64,000 bases of DNA from Adiantum capillus-veneris (taxonomy: Eukaryota > Streptophyta > Polypodiopsida > Polypodiales > Pteridaceae): positions 68,125,912 to 68,189,911 of the forward strand of contig CM043963.1 of assembly GCA_014529385.2 (NCBI GenBank), written 5' to 3'. The translations under genes and the position numbers were made by a program. Each line of letters starts with the position of its first letter. Position 1 is the stretch's first letter. The notes under the pieces are model-generated. The model saw only the letters and a program-made list of their open reading frames with translations. It was not told the DNA's origin and ran no database searches. Below, piece after piece: positions 45,688-57,296 of the stretch.

Positions 45688-46611
45688 AGAGAGGGATTTG
45701 CAAATGATGAAAACCCTCGAGGGTGTGAGGGTGAATTATTTCTGCAATATTTACAAAGTGGTATGCCGTGGTGGTAGAGAGGTAGGGAGAGGAGGTGGTG
45801 CAACCTACTTGGTGCGTTCTCTAAGACGACTCAATGATTGTGAATACTTACTACCAAGAGCGTGCATACGTGTGTGCATCGACCATTGGAGTCGAGAGAT
45901 GGATGTGGTTTCCTTCGCATGGTGCAATTCCCAAGGGAAACCCAACACACAAGCCCCCTCCCCGTGATGGTGATAGTGTCAATCCTTCCCACTACACTCT
46001 ACCAAACGCTTGGCTCCTCATGAATTGCCCCCCCCCCCCCCCCGATAGTGACCTCTCAGTGCCAATTTATAGGTGTTGGCTGCTTGGATTATGGTAATCC
46101 CAGTGTGGTTAGGGTAAGCTTAATCGGGGAGACAAAGCAAGTGGTGGGCCCGGTGTGGTTGACCCTTGCATTGTTTTGGGAGGTTATTAAAAGATACAAA
46201 TTTCTAGGTGGGCCTTTGTGACCATCACCTAGAGAGAGGATATTTACGAAAAATGGAAATTTACAATGGCTTGGGTAAAGATAATGATGAAAATAACCTA
46301 TAAATTACTGGGATGGCGTCGTGGTTGCGTGTTGCCGGTGAATGATGTGCTGCTGGTGCGTCGGTGTCGAGCGTACTTCTTTTCGGAGTTGGCCGAGGCA
46401 TGCCTTCTGCACATTTTCTCTTTTTGTTGTTGGCGACGCGTGCTTTGGATCCTTCTTCTTTATAAGTCGATGTCGTAGTCGTTTCTCCTCCTTTGTATTT
46501 GTGGTGCGGTGCGTATATGCGTGTGTGTGTGTATGTATTCGTGCATGAGGGCGGGTGTGTGTGTATTGTATAGGTATGTGTGTGCGCAAAAACGTGCGTG
46601 GGAAGGGGCTT

Positions 46612-46642
<31 letters not shown>

Positions 46643-47547
46643 GTTTTTTTTGTTTTGTTTTTTTGTGTTGATGGCGGACGGCCGGTGGCCTGCTTTCTAC
46701 TGCGCGAGGCGAATGGGAGGGGGGGGAATGAGGGTGGAGAGATAGGGTGTGTGTGCGGTGTGTGTGTGTGTATGTGTGTGTAGGTATGGTGTGTGTGTGT
46801 ATGTGTGGTACTGCTGCGGTGCGTGAGTGCCCGGGTGAGAGAGAGAGTGGTCCTGCGGACTGAGCGCAAAACGCCAAAGGAAGGGGGGGTGGGGTGGGGT
46901 GATGGTGTGTGTGTGTGTGTGTGTGTGTGTATGGTTAGAGAGAGAGAGGGAGGCTCTATTGCCGCTGCCCGTGAGAAGGAGAGAGAGAGAGAGAGGATTT
47001 CTGCGTGCGTGGCCTGAGCGCCCGAGTAGGAGAGGGAGGTGGTGTTCCGCGCTGAGCTGAGAGAGAGAGATTGTGAGAGAGAGGGAGGGGTGAGGTGTGT
47101 GGATAAGAGAGAGAGAGTGTGTGTGAGGGAGAGGGAGGGGTGAGGCTTTGGAGTGGGGTAGGGGAGATGTGTGGGTGAGAGAGAGAGGGGGGGGCTCTAC
47201 TGTCTTGCATGGGAGCTTGAGGACGAGGGGAGGGAAACAAGTCAATGGGTGGGAGTGAGGGAATATATTAGCGGGCCAAGCGGGGGGGGGGATGAGGCCG
47301 AGGGGAGGGGAATGAGGCCGAGGGGAGGGTGAGCCGAGCGGGTGGGGAAGAGGGAGGAGGGGTCGGGGAAGGAATATTGGTGGGCCAAAGGGGGGGGGGG
47401 GGGGGGTTCCATGCGGCTCACACCGAGGGAGCACGAGAGAGGGGTCGAGGGGGTTTTTCTTCAAAGCTTCCGCCTGGCCGGGGGGATAATGAGAGTGGGG
47501 GGGTAAATTGGGAGAGAGGATACTAGGAGGGGGGGGGTATGTAGGGG

Positions 47548-47631
<84 letters not shown>

Positions 47632-47754
47632 GTTATTTATCCAATGCCCGTCGGGCGGGAGGGGGAAAATAAGCTGGGGGGGGGGGGGTGTAAATGAGAG
47701 TAGGGGGGGAAAGTAAGCTTATTTTTTTCTTTGATTTTTGAAAGTCGGCTATCA
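45459..47754 (-). repeat. Tat element 3' LTR
   Basis: This 2,296-bp LTR has very uneven composition: an AC run (45616-45683), several G runs, GT-rich stretches, a TATA run (46617-46641) and a GA run of about 78 bp (47551-47628). It aligns from end to end with 54304-56590. On the minus strand a purine tract (AAAGGGAGAGGGC, within 47755-47775) precedes it. Long open frames inside it are products of the simple repeats. Confidence 0.9.
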
Positions 47755-47782
47755 TTAGCCCTCTCCCTTTGGCTAGAGGCAT

Positions 47783-49050
47783 TCATGCTTCTAGCCCTTC
47801 TTTTGCTTCTTCAGCTGCTGTAGAGTTAGAGGGTTCTCCCTCTTCTGGAATGTCTAGCACGAATTCTGGGTCAAACCTAAGAAAATACCTTTTCAGTCTC
47901 CATCCATTGACCCTAGTCTTGTGAATTCTCCCATCTACTTCCATCAGCTTATAGCTGCCGTTGTCATAGCATTTCTTGATGATGAATGGCCCTTCCCATC
48001 TGGGTTGAAATTTCTTATCCTTTGTAGTGTCAAATCTGTTGTTGTATCGTAGTACTAACATGCCTTTTTCCAGTCCTTTTTCTTTAAGTCCTTGATTGAA
48101 AGTGAGCCGACGTCGTTCTACCTGTGCTGCATAGTGATTGATTGATTCTTCCCTATCCAGTTGGAGTCTCTCCAGATCTAAGATGTGGTTTCGGAGGTTT
48201 ACAATTGGACGATGTGTCTGGCTAGCCAAGACTCGTAAGCTGGCTATTTGTACCTCAATGGGTAGAATTGCCTCCTTCCCATAAACTAGATGGAAAGGAG
48301 TGAAACCTAGTGATGTTCAGAACGTTGTTCTGTAGGCCCAAAGAGCTGCCATGAGATGTTTATCCCAGTCCCCTGTGTGGTTGTTCACCTGTTTTGTGAT
48401 GATTTTGCAAATCATTCCATTTACCTTCTCTACCAGACCATTGCATTGTGGGTAGTATGGTGTGGAATTCCGATGTGTGATGCCTAACTTCTTCATCAGT
48501 TCTCCCACCAAATCACCTCTGAATCCTGGTCCTCTATCTGATACTATCTCAAGAGGAGTGCCAAAACGGCAAACGATATGCTCAAAAATGAACTTTGCCA
48601 CCTCTTGGGCTGTAATGCGGGTGGTGGCCATTGCTTCTGTCCATTGAGTCATGTAGTCTACACCCAATATGATGTACAGTTTACCTGATTGGGCCCTTGG
48701 TAAAGGACCGATTGCATCTATTCCCCATTTCTCAAAAGGACCATATGAAATGATAGGGGTTTGTGGCTCGTAGGTTAACGTGCGATCACTGGCCACTTGA
48801 CAAGCCTTACATGTTTTACACCAATGGTGTACATCCCTGTTCAAACAGGCCAAAAGTATCCTGCCTGTAGAATCTTCCTACTGGTGATATCTAGAGAAAA
48901 ATGACCGCCGCAGACGCCGTCATGGCAACTTGAAATTACCTCTGTGATTTCACTGGAGGTTGGCACCCGTCGGAGAATTTGATCTTTGCCCTTACAAAAC
49001 AAGTGGTCGTCTATAAGGCGGTACCTAGTAGCCTTCCTTACCAGCCATTG
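47783..49050 (-). pseudogene. Tat element: integrase
   Basis: On the minus strand the zinc-binding part (CHDGVCGGHFSLDITSRKIL, then CKTCKAC) is split by a one-base frameshift near 48845. The core follows with catalytic residues D (WGIDAIGPLP), D (IVSDRGPGF) and E (GLVEKVNGM). A further break lies near 48317-48229. The C-terminal domain reads NRFDTTKDKKFQPRWEGPFI with the usual GPF(I)-like motif. Integrase would insert the cDNA. It ends just before the polypurine tract. Confidence 0.93.
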
Positions 49051-49169
49051 TTTTTGGCCTTTGGTGTGTCTTGCTGGACATTCTCCTATATCTAGAAAAC
49101 TGATGATATCAGGCATAGCATCACTACCTTGGAAGAGGGGTAGTTTTAATTTGATTGCTCCTACGGGAA

Positions 49170-50063
49170 CGTCTTGTATTCTTTCTTTAGCTAGTGCATC
49201 TGCCTCTTGATTTTCTGCTCTAGGGACATGGAAGAGTTTCACTGCTTCAAACTTCTTCAGAAGGTCCTTAACTTGGCGAAGTTGACCAAGTAAAACCTGA
49301 TTTTTACACTCCCAGGTGCCATTTATTTGCCTTATCAAAAGCAAAGTGTCGCCAAACACATTCAGGCGTTGAATTCTTTGTGAAATACATTGTTCCAACC
49401 CAAGGATTAGGGTTGCATATTCTGCTTCATTGTTGGAGTGGGAGTGTAATAACTGCCCCATGGAGAATACTCTTTCTTGCTGTTCATTGAAAATGACCAT
49501 GCCTGCTCTGCAGACTGATCCATTGTTCTCTTGTATGCTCCGTCAAAGAAAAGAGAGTGAGCTCTCTCTAGCTTAGGACTCTCTATCGTTGGTGTTCCTT
49601 CCTTTGCTTCCGTGTTGACCTTCAGCTTCTTCTCATAATGGCGATGAGTGAGAATTCCCGCTAAACTAGCCCTGGTGGAGTTTTCTACTTGCATGGTGTA
49701 GTCAAACTCTTGTGGTCTAATTAACCACTTTGAGATCCTAGATGAGACATCCATGTGTCGCATTACATATGGGAAAACCTCCTCCATTGTCAGGATTACA
49801 AAGGGTCTAGGAAGGAGATAGGAGCGGAACTTTATGGTAGCAAACATTAGTGCCAGAACCATGTGTTCTACTTCAGTAAATCCTTTTTCTGATGGGGTCA
49901 TGACCCGACTAGAGAAGTAAATAGGGTGCATGAAAGAAGTTTTGGGGTCCTTTTGCATTAGCACTGCTCCTAGTGTATCATTTCCCACACTAGGGTTCAC
50001 ATAAAATGGCTCGTCCCACTTAGGAGGTGAAATAGTGGGAAGCTCAGCTAGGATTTGCTTCAC
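49170..50063 (-). pseudogene. Tat element: RNase H and second (archaeal-type) RNase H
   Basis: The first RNase H is recognised by SVGNDTLGAVLMQKD, IYFSSRVMTPSEKGFTEVE and SRISKWLIRPQEFDY. It is followed by a second RNase H domain with its own acidic set: D in HSLFFDGAYK, E in NNEAEYATL, D in FGDTLLLIRQI, and D in ENQEADALAK. This dual arrangement is diagnostic of the Tat lineage. A frameshift at about 49500-49410 separates the start of the second domain from the rest. Confidence 0.92.
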
Positions 50064-50123
50064 CTCAGTAAACTGCTGCTCATTCTCTTCACTCCATAAG
50101 AAAACATCCCTTTGGGTGAGTTG

Positions 50124-50842
50124 TTATAGGGGAAGGACCACTTGAGATAGCAGGTGAATGAACCTGCTTAAGTATCTTACTTTCTGAAGGAAAGAAACCA
50201 GCTGCTTGGCGGCGGTGGGTGATGATAAAGATACCAGAGCCTGAATCTTGCTAGGGTCAGCCTCGATTCCTTTTGCTAAAATTACATGACCAAGGAGAGT
50301 GACTTTGCTCTCACCAACGTGACACTTGTCCACGTTGAGTTGGCCACCCAAGGTTTGCAGCCTGGTTAAGCCATCATAGACTTTGCTTAAATGAAGGGCT
50401 CGTGAGCTATAAATGGAAAAATCATCTATGAAAACCCGTATTGATGTTCCAAAGTAGGGTTGGAAAACAAAAGTTACATAGAGTTGAAACGTGGCCGGGG
50501 CGTTAGTGAGACCAAACGGCATCACTCTATAGGCAAAACATCCCCAAGGTGTGATGAAGGTTGTCTTCTTGTGATCCTCCTCCGCAATGCTAATCTGGAA
50601 GTATCCTGAGTAGCCATCGCATACTGTGTAGCGTTCGTGACCTGCCACTTCATTGAGTATTTCATCCTGGAATGGGAGGGGAAAGTGGTCCCTCTTCGTG
50701 GCTGCATTGAGAGGTTTATAATCCACACAGACTCTCCACTTACCTTTTTTTTTGGTGTGACTACTACTGGGGAGACCCATTCTGAGTCTTCGACAGAATA
50801 GATGAAACCTGCTTGTAGCAAACTTCTCACTTCCTTAAGCAA
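50124..50842 (-). pseudogene. Tat element: reverse transcriptase
   Basis: The RT motifs are present in order: AGFIYSVEDSEWVSPV (frame 50842-50522), then WRVCVDYKPLNAATKRDHFP, FITPWGCFAYRVMPFGLTNA and the catalytic box VFIDDFSIYS, ending with SFLQKVRYLSRFI. One frameshift occurs near 50760, at an A-rich run coding KKKGK. A stop at about 50124 separates it from the RNase H. Confidence 0.93.
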
Positions 50843-50935
50843 TGCCTCTTGTTGGATTACTCCAAGTCTTCTGAGCTTTTGTACTACGGGTTTACTGCCT
50901 TCCTTGAGCTTTATGTGGTGTTGTACTACTGTAAT

Positions 50936-51280
50936 TCATGTGATCTTATCATAGCCATCAATGAACAAAGTGGTGAAGTTACCTAACATGGAGACATACT
51001 CCTTCCTTTCTTCATTGGTTAACTCATTGGAGAGCATTCTTTGTAGCTTACTTGCATCCTCCAAGGACTGCATACCTGATGATCCCTCTTGGTTTGCCGA
51101 GGTTGCTTCAGATTGTGTTAATATATTTGGGTCTTTAAGAATGACTCCCATTACTTCAATGCTACTGTCGCTTCCGTCGGTGGTGGTCGTCTCTTCTCCT
51201 GAGGTAGACGAGTAGTCGCTGGTGGACTCGTCTTCTGAAGCCTCCAAGATCATGTTGCGCTGCTTTCCACTCCTCATGTC
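50936..51280 (-). pseudogene. Tat element: protease-RT linker
   Basis: This is an acidic, Ser/Thr-rich frame (DESTSDYSSTSGEETTTTDG) with LSNELTNEERKEYVSMLGNF, the segment normally found just before the gypsy RT. It has no catalytic motif and ends at a stop before the RT frame. Confidence 0.65.
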
Positions 51281-51650
51281 CTAGAATATGGACTTCCCTT
51301 TAGCATCCTTCATCTGGATCATCCCGGTGCTCCAGTCTTGTTTAGCTTCCATAGCCATAAGCCAAGGCCTTCCAAGAATGATGGGGTAGCCCTCCCCTTT
51401 GTGTGGCATGACGAAGATGTCTACCTCCACTTTTGTATTGAATGCTTTTACTTTGACCGCATTTACAATGCCTACGCATTTCACTCTTACATTGTTTTCC
51501 ATCTTGGCTCGGCAGGGTGCCGGCCTACTTACCCTAGACCTAGATGGTGCATCATCTTTTAATTCATGACGCATATTTGCGTGCCACCATCTATGTAGAC
51601 GTTTGAAATCCGTTGCCCCTTGATGTGAGCGTCCATGGTTGACAGGATGT
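51281..51650 (-). pseudogene. Tat element: aspartic protease
   Basis: The active-site-like segment reads NVYIDGGTQICVMN (D-G-G in place of D-T/S-G), close to a stop at about 51558. The frame beginning 51574 continues with FVMPHKGEGYPIILGRPWL, the conserved ILGRPWL of plant gypsy proteases. The protein would cleave the polyprotein. Confidence 0.82.
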
Positions 51651-54227
51651 CATCGAGATCCCTCCCAGAGATAGCCCCAGCTATCCGTGGTCTTGATTTC
51701 CTGGTACTTACCATTTTTGTCCATTGCCTCCTCATTCTGGGTGCAAGGTGGAGTAATTGGGGCCAAGTTATCTTCGGGCCCTGCATTAACACATCCTGAA
51801 CTAAGTCATAGGGTTTTGCATAATCACCTAGTGAGAAGTCCACGATGTCTATCTTCCGCCGTGGTTTAGTTGCTTGCTTGCTAGACTCGGCCTTCCCTTT
51901 CATCTTCTCTTCTCTTTGAGATGCCTCCTCGTGCCTCGTATGCTTCACTCCCATAGCATCCACTTTTTCTACCTTCACTTTTCCTTCGTGCTTCTCTCGA
52001 GCTGACTCTTCTACCTTCGCCTTCCCTTTAGCCTCTAAGCCAATAACACTCACCGCTTGGTTCACAGCAGGTGGTGGGGGTAGTGGCGGAATGAGAGGTT
52101 GGGGTGGTGGTTGCTGTTGTACATGTGGTCGAAGGATTTGGACCGGTGGGATTGGTCCTGGCTGCCTAGGTGGTGGTGGTCTTGCTCTTGGCGGAGAGAT
52201 CTGATTCTGTCTCCCCCCTCTATTGAAATTCTTCCTTCTTGGGTGTGGGCAGTAGTACATTGCATGGCCATCTTCCCCACAGTTGTGACAGTCATACTCT
52301 AGGTTCTGCCTTCATTGTCCCCTTCCTTTTTCTGGGTTTCTGCCAGATGCATGCCCTTGCTGCACCAGATGCACAAATAAACTCTCTAGTTGGGTGGTGA
52401 TGCGACTCAGCAGGTCTTGTTGTTCTTCTGATGCCTCCTATGGTTGGACTCTATGATTGGCTGTTGCAGCCACTGGGGTTGGTCGGGCCGAGCTCGTTTC
52501 CTCTGACTCATTTACTCTTGCTTGCATTCGCAGCTTCTTATCTTTAAGGCGGGCTACTTTGACTGCCAACTCATATGTTGCAGGAAACCTTCCCTTCACC
52601 TTCTCTCTAAGAGGCGACCATAGACCAGCAATGAAACGATCCTTCTTTATGAAAAGTAGGCGCTCCTTCGCCTTCCTCCAGTGTGGCAACCCATCTCTCC
52701 CATAAGTCCACAAACTTTGACTCGTAGGTGGCATACTCCAGCAGGCCTCCCTGCTTTAATTCTGTTAGTAGCTGCCATAGCTTCTCCGAGGTTGTGCCTC
52801 CACCAAACCTCTTTACAAAAGCAGCCCTTAACACATCCCATGCATTCTTGGTAGCCTGGGGCAATGCATTATACCAGGACTTGGCCTCTACTTTCATCAG
52901 TAGAGGAAAAATTCTAAGTCATGAAACGTCGTCATCTTTGTTGGAGAGGACACAAGCAATGTCGAAATCATCCAAAAAGTCGGTGGTGAGATCCTCTCCC
53001 TTCTTTCCACTGAACGTGGGGAAAGAAACGCTTGCCATGGTGGTGACTCAGGAAATTACAAACCTTTTTTTTTTTTTGGGCAGTAGCAGCTTATAGCGGC
53101 TTTTTACAGGGGTGGATGGATAGGTTAAAACATGATAAAAATAGAGACATTAAAGGAATGATGGTAATCTAATATGGGGAGAATGATAGGGTTCGGGGAA
53201 TTGAGGATTTATCCTAGTACCGCCACACCGAATAGGTAAACGATCTTCTGTTGGTAGAAGACTTTCCTATCTACATAGATATTCACATGCATATGCTGCA
53301 AGAATCTGAACGGGAATGCCGTCGGCCCGTTTTCCATCATGCACAGAGGGTGGAATACTTACTTATACTCTTACCGTGCCAGTGTTAATGAGTCGGTACA
53401 TCCACAAGAGGTCATCGCCTTTCATGGGCTCCACCTTTCCTTCGTCGCTCAACACGTACGGGGTGATGGCGACGCGACCACTCCCAGTATTTTGGCTAAC
53501 AGCAATTGCAGGTAATTTCCGTAATCGGAGTGTTGCAGGAATTCTACTCCATTCAGTTGCAGCTCGTCTCCAGCCCACTGGGTTTCTCCCGTGGTAGAGA
53601 GCTTCTTCAGGATAAGTTGTACAGGGAGAGGAGGAAGGTCCTCCACTCGCTTCCCAAAACAGCGAGAGCAGTAGCCGAACCACTCTTCTCTAGGACATGG
53701 GAATCTTCTTACCACTTCTTCTTCTAGATTGTCGAAGTGGATTGGTAGCACTCACATGCATCGTGAAAATCGGTAGGCGACCTTTCGCCGCTTAGCTTCG
53801 GATGACTTCTTCCTTGACAAAGTAGGTACAACCCGGCTTTCTGAGCTTGAAGCACTTGCTTGGCCGGATGCTTCTCCCTTCGGGGTCATGTGTTTCCAAA
53901 CTGGCTTATCTTCTCCTTTCCTTTGGCTCGAGCAGCCCCTTTAGGCCACTTTGGAATTATATCTTTGATTGCAGCTTCTTTAGGGAAAAGAGGTCTCACC
54001 GTTTGCTTCCCTTCCTTGACGTGAATGATTTCTTCGCGATGAGTGTCGATGTAGATGACTTCAGCCCTTTCGCTGCCTTCGTTGTTGGCACTCATTGTCA
54101 GTGTGCCTTGGTTGACAACAGTGATGGCACTTCACCAATCTCCCACCTCAATGAAGGCGGCTAGTGCCTCCTTCGTCTCCTCTTCTTCCGTCCTCCAGTT
54201 AGAAAATTCCTTCAGCCACTCGTCCAT
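51651..54227 (-). pseudogene. Tat element: gag
   Basis: The gag region starts at ATG 54227 (MDEWLKEFSNWRTEEEETKE) and meets a TGA after 31 residues. Further frames follow to about 53365. A second ATG at 53038 opens MASVSFPTFSGKKGEDLTTD, the Gag core, interrupted by a TGA near 52918 and continuing LLMKVEAKSWYNALPQ and LLEYATYESKFVDLWERWV. A CCHC knuckle (CHNCGEDGHAMYYC, about 52250-52291) and a Pro-rich tail come last. About 220 bp without a frame (53100-53315) may be spacer. Gag would package the RNA; this copy is broken. Confidence 0.82.
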
Positions 54228-54282
54228 GATTTATAGTGGGCGTCACTTTCAGCATTGTAAACTGAAGGATCTTAGAAAAGCC

Positions 54283-54301
54283 CTCCTCAGTGGGGGCACC
54301 A
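54283..54301 (-). promoter_or_regulatory. Tat element primer-binding site
   Basis: On the minus strand TGGTGCCCCCACTGAGGAG lies two bases after the end of the 5' LTR. It begins with the TGG complementary to tRNA CCA. The tRNA species was not identified. Confidence 0.8.
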
Positions 54302-54303
54302 AA

Positions 54304-54464
54304 TGACAGACGCAAAGCGGACCCCGAACCCCGACCGCCTCTAAAATGCCGGGGGCCAAATGGCGCGCCTTGAGCCTGCCATGGTAACGTGAACAGGGGG
54401 CACCACCTAGCTTTGAGAGGCTAGGACGCAAAACCACGATGATATGAACACCGCAAACTTACAC

Positions 54465-54539
<75 letters not shown>

Positions 54540-56399
54540 CAAATGATGAAAACCCTCGAGGGTGTGAGGGTGAATTATTTCTGCAATATTTACAAAGTGG
54601 CATGCCATGGCGGTAGAGAGGTAGGGAGAGGAGGTGGTGCAACCTACTTGGTGCGTTCTCTAAGACGACTCAATGATTGTGAATACTTACTACCAAGAGC
54701 GTGCATACGTGTGTGCATCGACCATTGGAGTCGAGAGATGGATGTGGTTTCCTTCGCATGGTGCAATTCCCAAGGCAAACCCAACACACAAGCCCCCTCC
54801 CCGTGATGGTGATAGTGTCAATCCTTCCCACTACACTCTACCAAATGCTTGGCTCCTCATGAATTGCCCCCCCCCGATAGTGACCTCTCATTGCCAATTT
54901 ATAGGTGTTGGCTGCTTGGATTATGGTAATCCCAGTGTGGTTAGGGTAAGCTTAATCGGGGAGACAAATCAAGTGGTGGGCCCAGTGTGGTTGACCCTTG
55001 CTTTGTTTTGGGAGGTTATTAAAAGATACGAATCTCTAGGTGGGTCTTTGTGACCATCACCTAGAGAGAGGATACTTACAAAAAATGAAAATTTACAATG
55101 GCTTGGGTAAAAACTGAAGATAATGATGAAAATAACCTATAAATTACTGGGATGGCATCGTGGTTGCGTATTGCAGGCGAATGATGTGGTGTTGGTGCAT
55201 CGGTGTCGAGCGTACTTCTTTTCGGAGTCGGCCGGGGCATTCCTTCGGCGCATTTTCTCTTTTTGTTGTTGGCGGCGCGTGCTTTGGATCCTTCTTCTTT
55301 ATTCTTCGATGTCGTAGTCATTTCTCCTCCTTTGTATTTGTGGTGCGGTGCGTATATGCGTATGTGTGTATGTATTCGTGCATGAGGGCGGGTGTGTGTG
55401 TATTGTATAGGTATGTGTGTGCGCGAAAACGTGCGTGGGAAGGGGCTTTATATATAATATATATATATAGTTTTTTTTTGTGTTGATGGCGGACGGCCGG
55501 CGGCCTGCTTTCTACTGCGCGAGGCGAATGGGGGGGGAATGAGGGTGGAGAGATAGGGTGTGTGTGTGGTGTGTGTGTGTGTATGTGTGCGTAGGTATGG
55601 TGTGTGTGTATGTGTGGTACTGCTGCGGTGCGTGAGCGCCCGGGTGAGAGAGAGAGTGGTCCTGCGGACTGAGCGCACAGCGCCAAAGGAAGAGAGGGTG
55701 AGGGTGAGGTGATGGTGTGTGTGTGTGTGTGTGTGTGTATGGTTAGAGAGAGAGAGGGAGGCTCTATTGCCGTTGCCCGTGAGAAGGAGAGAGAGGATTT
55801 CTGCGTGCGTGGCCTGAGCGCCCGAGTAGGAGAGGGAGGTGGTGTTCCGCGCTGAGCTGAGAGAGAGAGATTGTGAGGGAGAGGGAGGGGTGAGGTGTGT
55901 GGATAAGAGAGAGAGAGAGAAGGGGTGAGGCTTTGGAGTGGGGTAGGGGAGATGTGTGGGTGAGAGAGAGGGGGGGGGGGTTCTACTGTCTTGCATGGGA
56001 GCTTGAGGACGAGGGGAGGGAAACAAGTCAATGGGTGGGAGTGAGGGAATATATCAGCGGGCCAAGAGGGGGGGGATGAGGCCGAGGGAGGGGAATGAGG
56101 GCGAGGGGAGGGTGAGGCGAGCGGGTGGGGAAGAGGGAGGAGGGGTCGGGGAAGGAATATTGGCGGGCCAAAGGGGGGGGGGGGGGGTAATGGGGGGGGG
56201 GGGGGGGGGGGGGGAATGTAAAGGGTGAGTGTAAGAATACGGAGAGCGGAGGGGGGGGGGGGTTTCCATGCAGCTCACACCGAGGGAGCACGAGAGAGGG
56301 GTCGGGGGGTTTTTCTTCAAAGCTTCCGCTTGGCCGGGGGATAATGAGAGAGGGGGGGTAAATTGGGAGAGAGGATATTAGGGGGGGGGTATGTAGGGG

Positions 56400-56475
<76 letters not shown>

Positions 56476-56590
56476 GTTATTTATCCAATGCCCGTCGAGC
56501 GGGAGGGGAAAAATAAGCTACTAGGGGGGGGGGGGGGGAAAGTAAGCTTTTTTTCTCTTTTTTTCTTTGATTTTTGAATGTTGTCTATCA
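54304..56590 (-). repeat. Tat element 5' LTR
   Basis: This 2,287-bp LTR is the partner of 45459-47754. Its unique parts are nearly identical to the partner, but the simple repeats differ. At the position where the 3' LTR has a 68-bp AC run, this LTR has a GA run (54468-54535). A GA run of about 70 bp (56403-56473) and many G runs lie near the start of the LTR on the element strand. Confidence 0.9.
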
Positions 56591-57175
56591 ACGGAAAATA
56601 GAGATCCTAGAGATCATGTAACATCCTTTGTGCGTGTAATTAGAGCTGAAGAGGTGTTAGACTAACCCTAGAGGGATGCTGCTACCTGGATTGACTCTGT
56701 GGAGCGTAGAGACTTTGAGTCTATGGAGGAGGTGTTTGACGAGTTTATTGAGGAATTCTCTTAAAGGGGGATAGCTCATAATACAGTCTCACAAATCCAT
56801 AAATTCAAATAGAAAGAAGGGGAATCTGTGTGAAAGGCGGCCCTAAGACTAAAAAGATATGTTAAGTTCTACCCTGTGGAAGAACTACCAACTCAGTCCA
56901 AACTTATGATTATATTTATCCAAGGACTAAGGAATGTAGATCTCCAAAAGGACTTACATATGAAGAGAAGCATGACGTTAAATGAGTTAACTAAGGAGGA
57001 TCTTTACCTTGTAGACAATTGTGCGGTCTACAAAGAGGGTGAATTCAAGGATCTCGACGATGATTCATCTTCACAACAAAGTGGAAGCAAGTCTTCTAAG
57101 ACAGCACCGAAAGGAGAAGTACCATTAGGAAATTTCGGAGGTCATTTGGAGGGTCATTTTTTGCACTCTCTCTAA
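56591..57175 (+). pseudogene. Outer gypsy element: Gag core, right of the insertion
   Basis: One frame with several stops reads WIDSVERRDFESMEEVFDEF, then HNTVSQIHKFK, AALRLKRYVKFYP and the open stretch ELPTQSKLMIIFIQGLRNVD with LHMKRSMTLNELTKEDLYL. This is the retrotransposon Gag (PF03732-like) pattern. It continues the frame broken at 45458. No pol sequence follows; the element is lost beyond about 57175. Confidence 0.75.
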
Positions 57176-57296
57176 AAAAATGGCAAATAAAAGAGTTGGG
57201 TCTTTCATAGTAAAAGTTGAAAAAGTGTACTTTAAGTAGATTCCTTACTCTTCTGAACATTCGTTAGTAGTGATTGAGGGATAATCCTCTTTTCAG
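57176..57296. other. Junction between outer gypsy remnant and gene A
   Basis: Nothing is recognised here. It contains a run of seven A (57174-57180 area) and the pyrimidine-rich CTCTTTTCAG that may be a splice acceptor at 57287-57296. No terminal inverted repeat was seen. Confidence 0.4.

Larger units (their letters stand above)
45459..56590 (-). mobile_element. Tat-type Ty3/gypsy retrotransposon, nested
   Basis: This 11,132-bp element lies in the minus orientation. Its LTRs are 54304-56590 (5') and 45459-47754 (3'), with TGAT...GTCA termini on the element strand. A 4-bp duplication ACGG flanks it (45455-45458, 56591-56594). The gene order gag-protease-RT-RNase H-second RNase H-integrase is that of the Tat lineage. 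Several stops and frameshifts make this copy defective. Confidence 0.9.

Noticed and set aside
45581-47526. Long open frames rich in His-Thr, Arg-Glu or Pro within the Tat LTR (for example 46261-46869 and 46697-47464 minus)
   Set aside because: They are translations of AC, GA and G-rich simple repeats inside an LTR, and the same pattern recurs on both strands of the partner LTR.
54444-56320. Matching open frames in the second Tat LTR
   Set aside because: Same cause: simple-repeat translation. Frames change with repeat length between the two LTRs.
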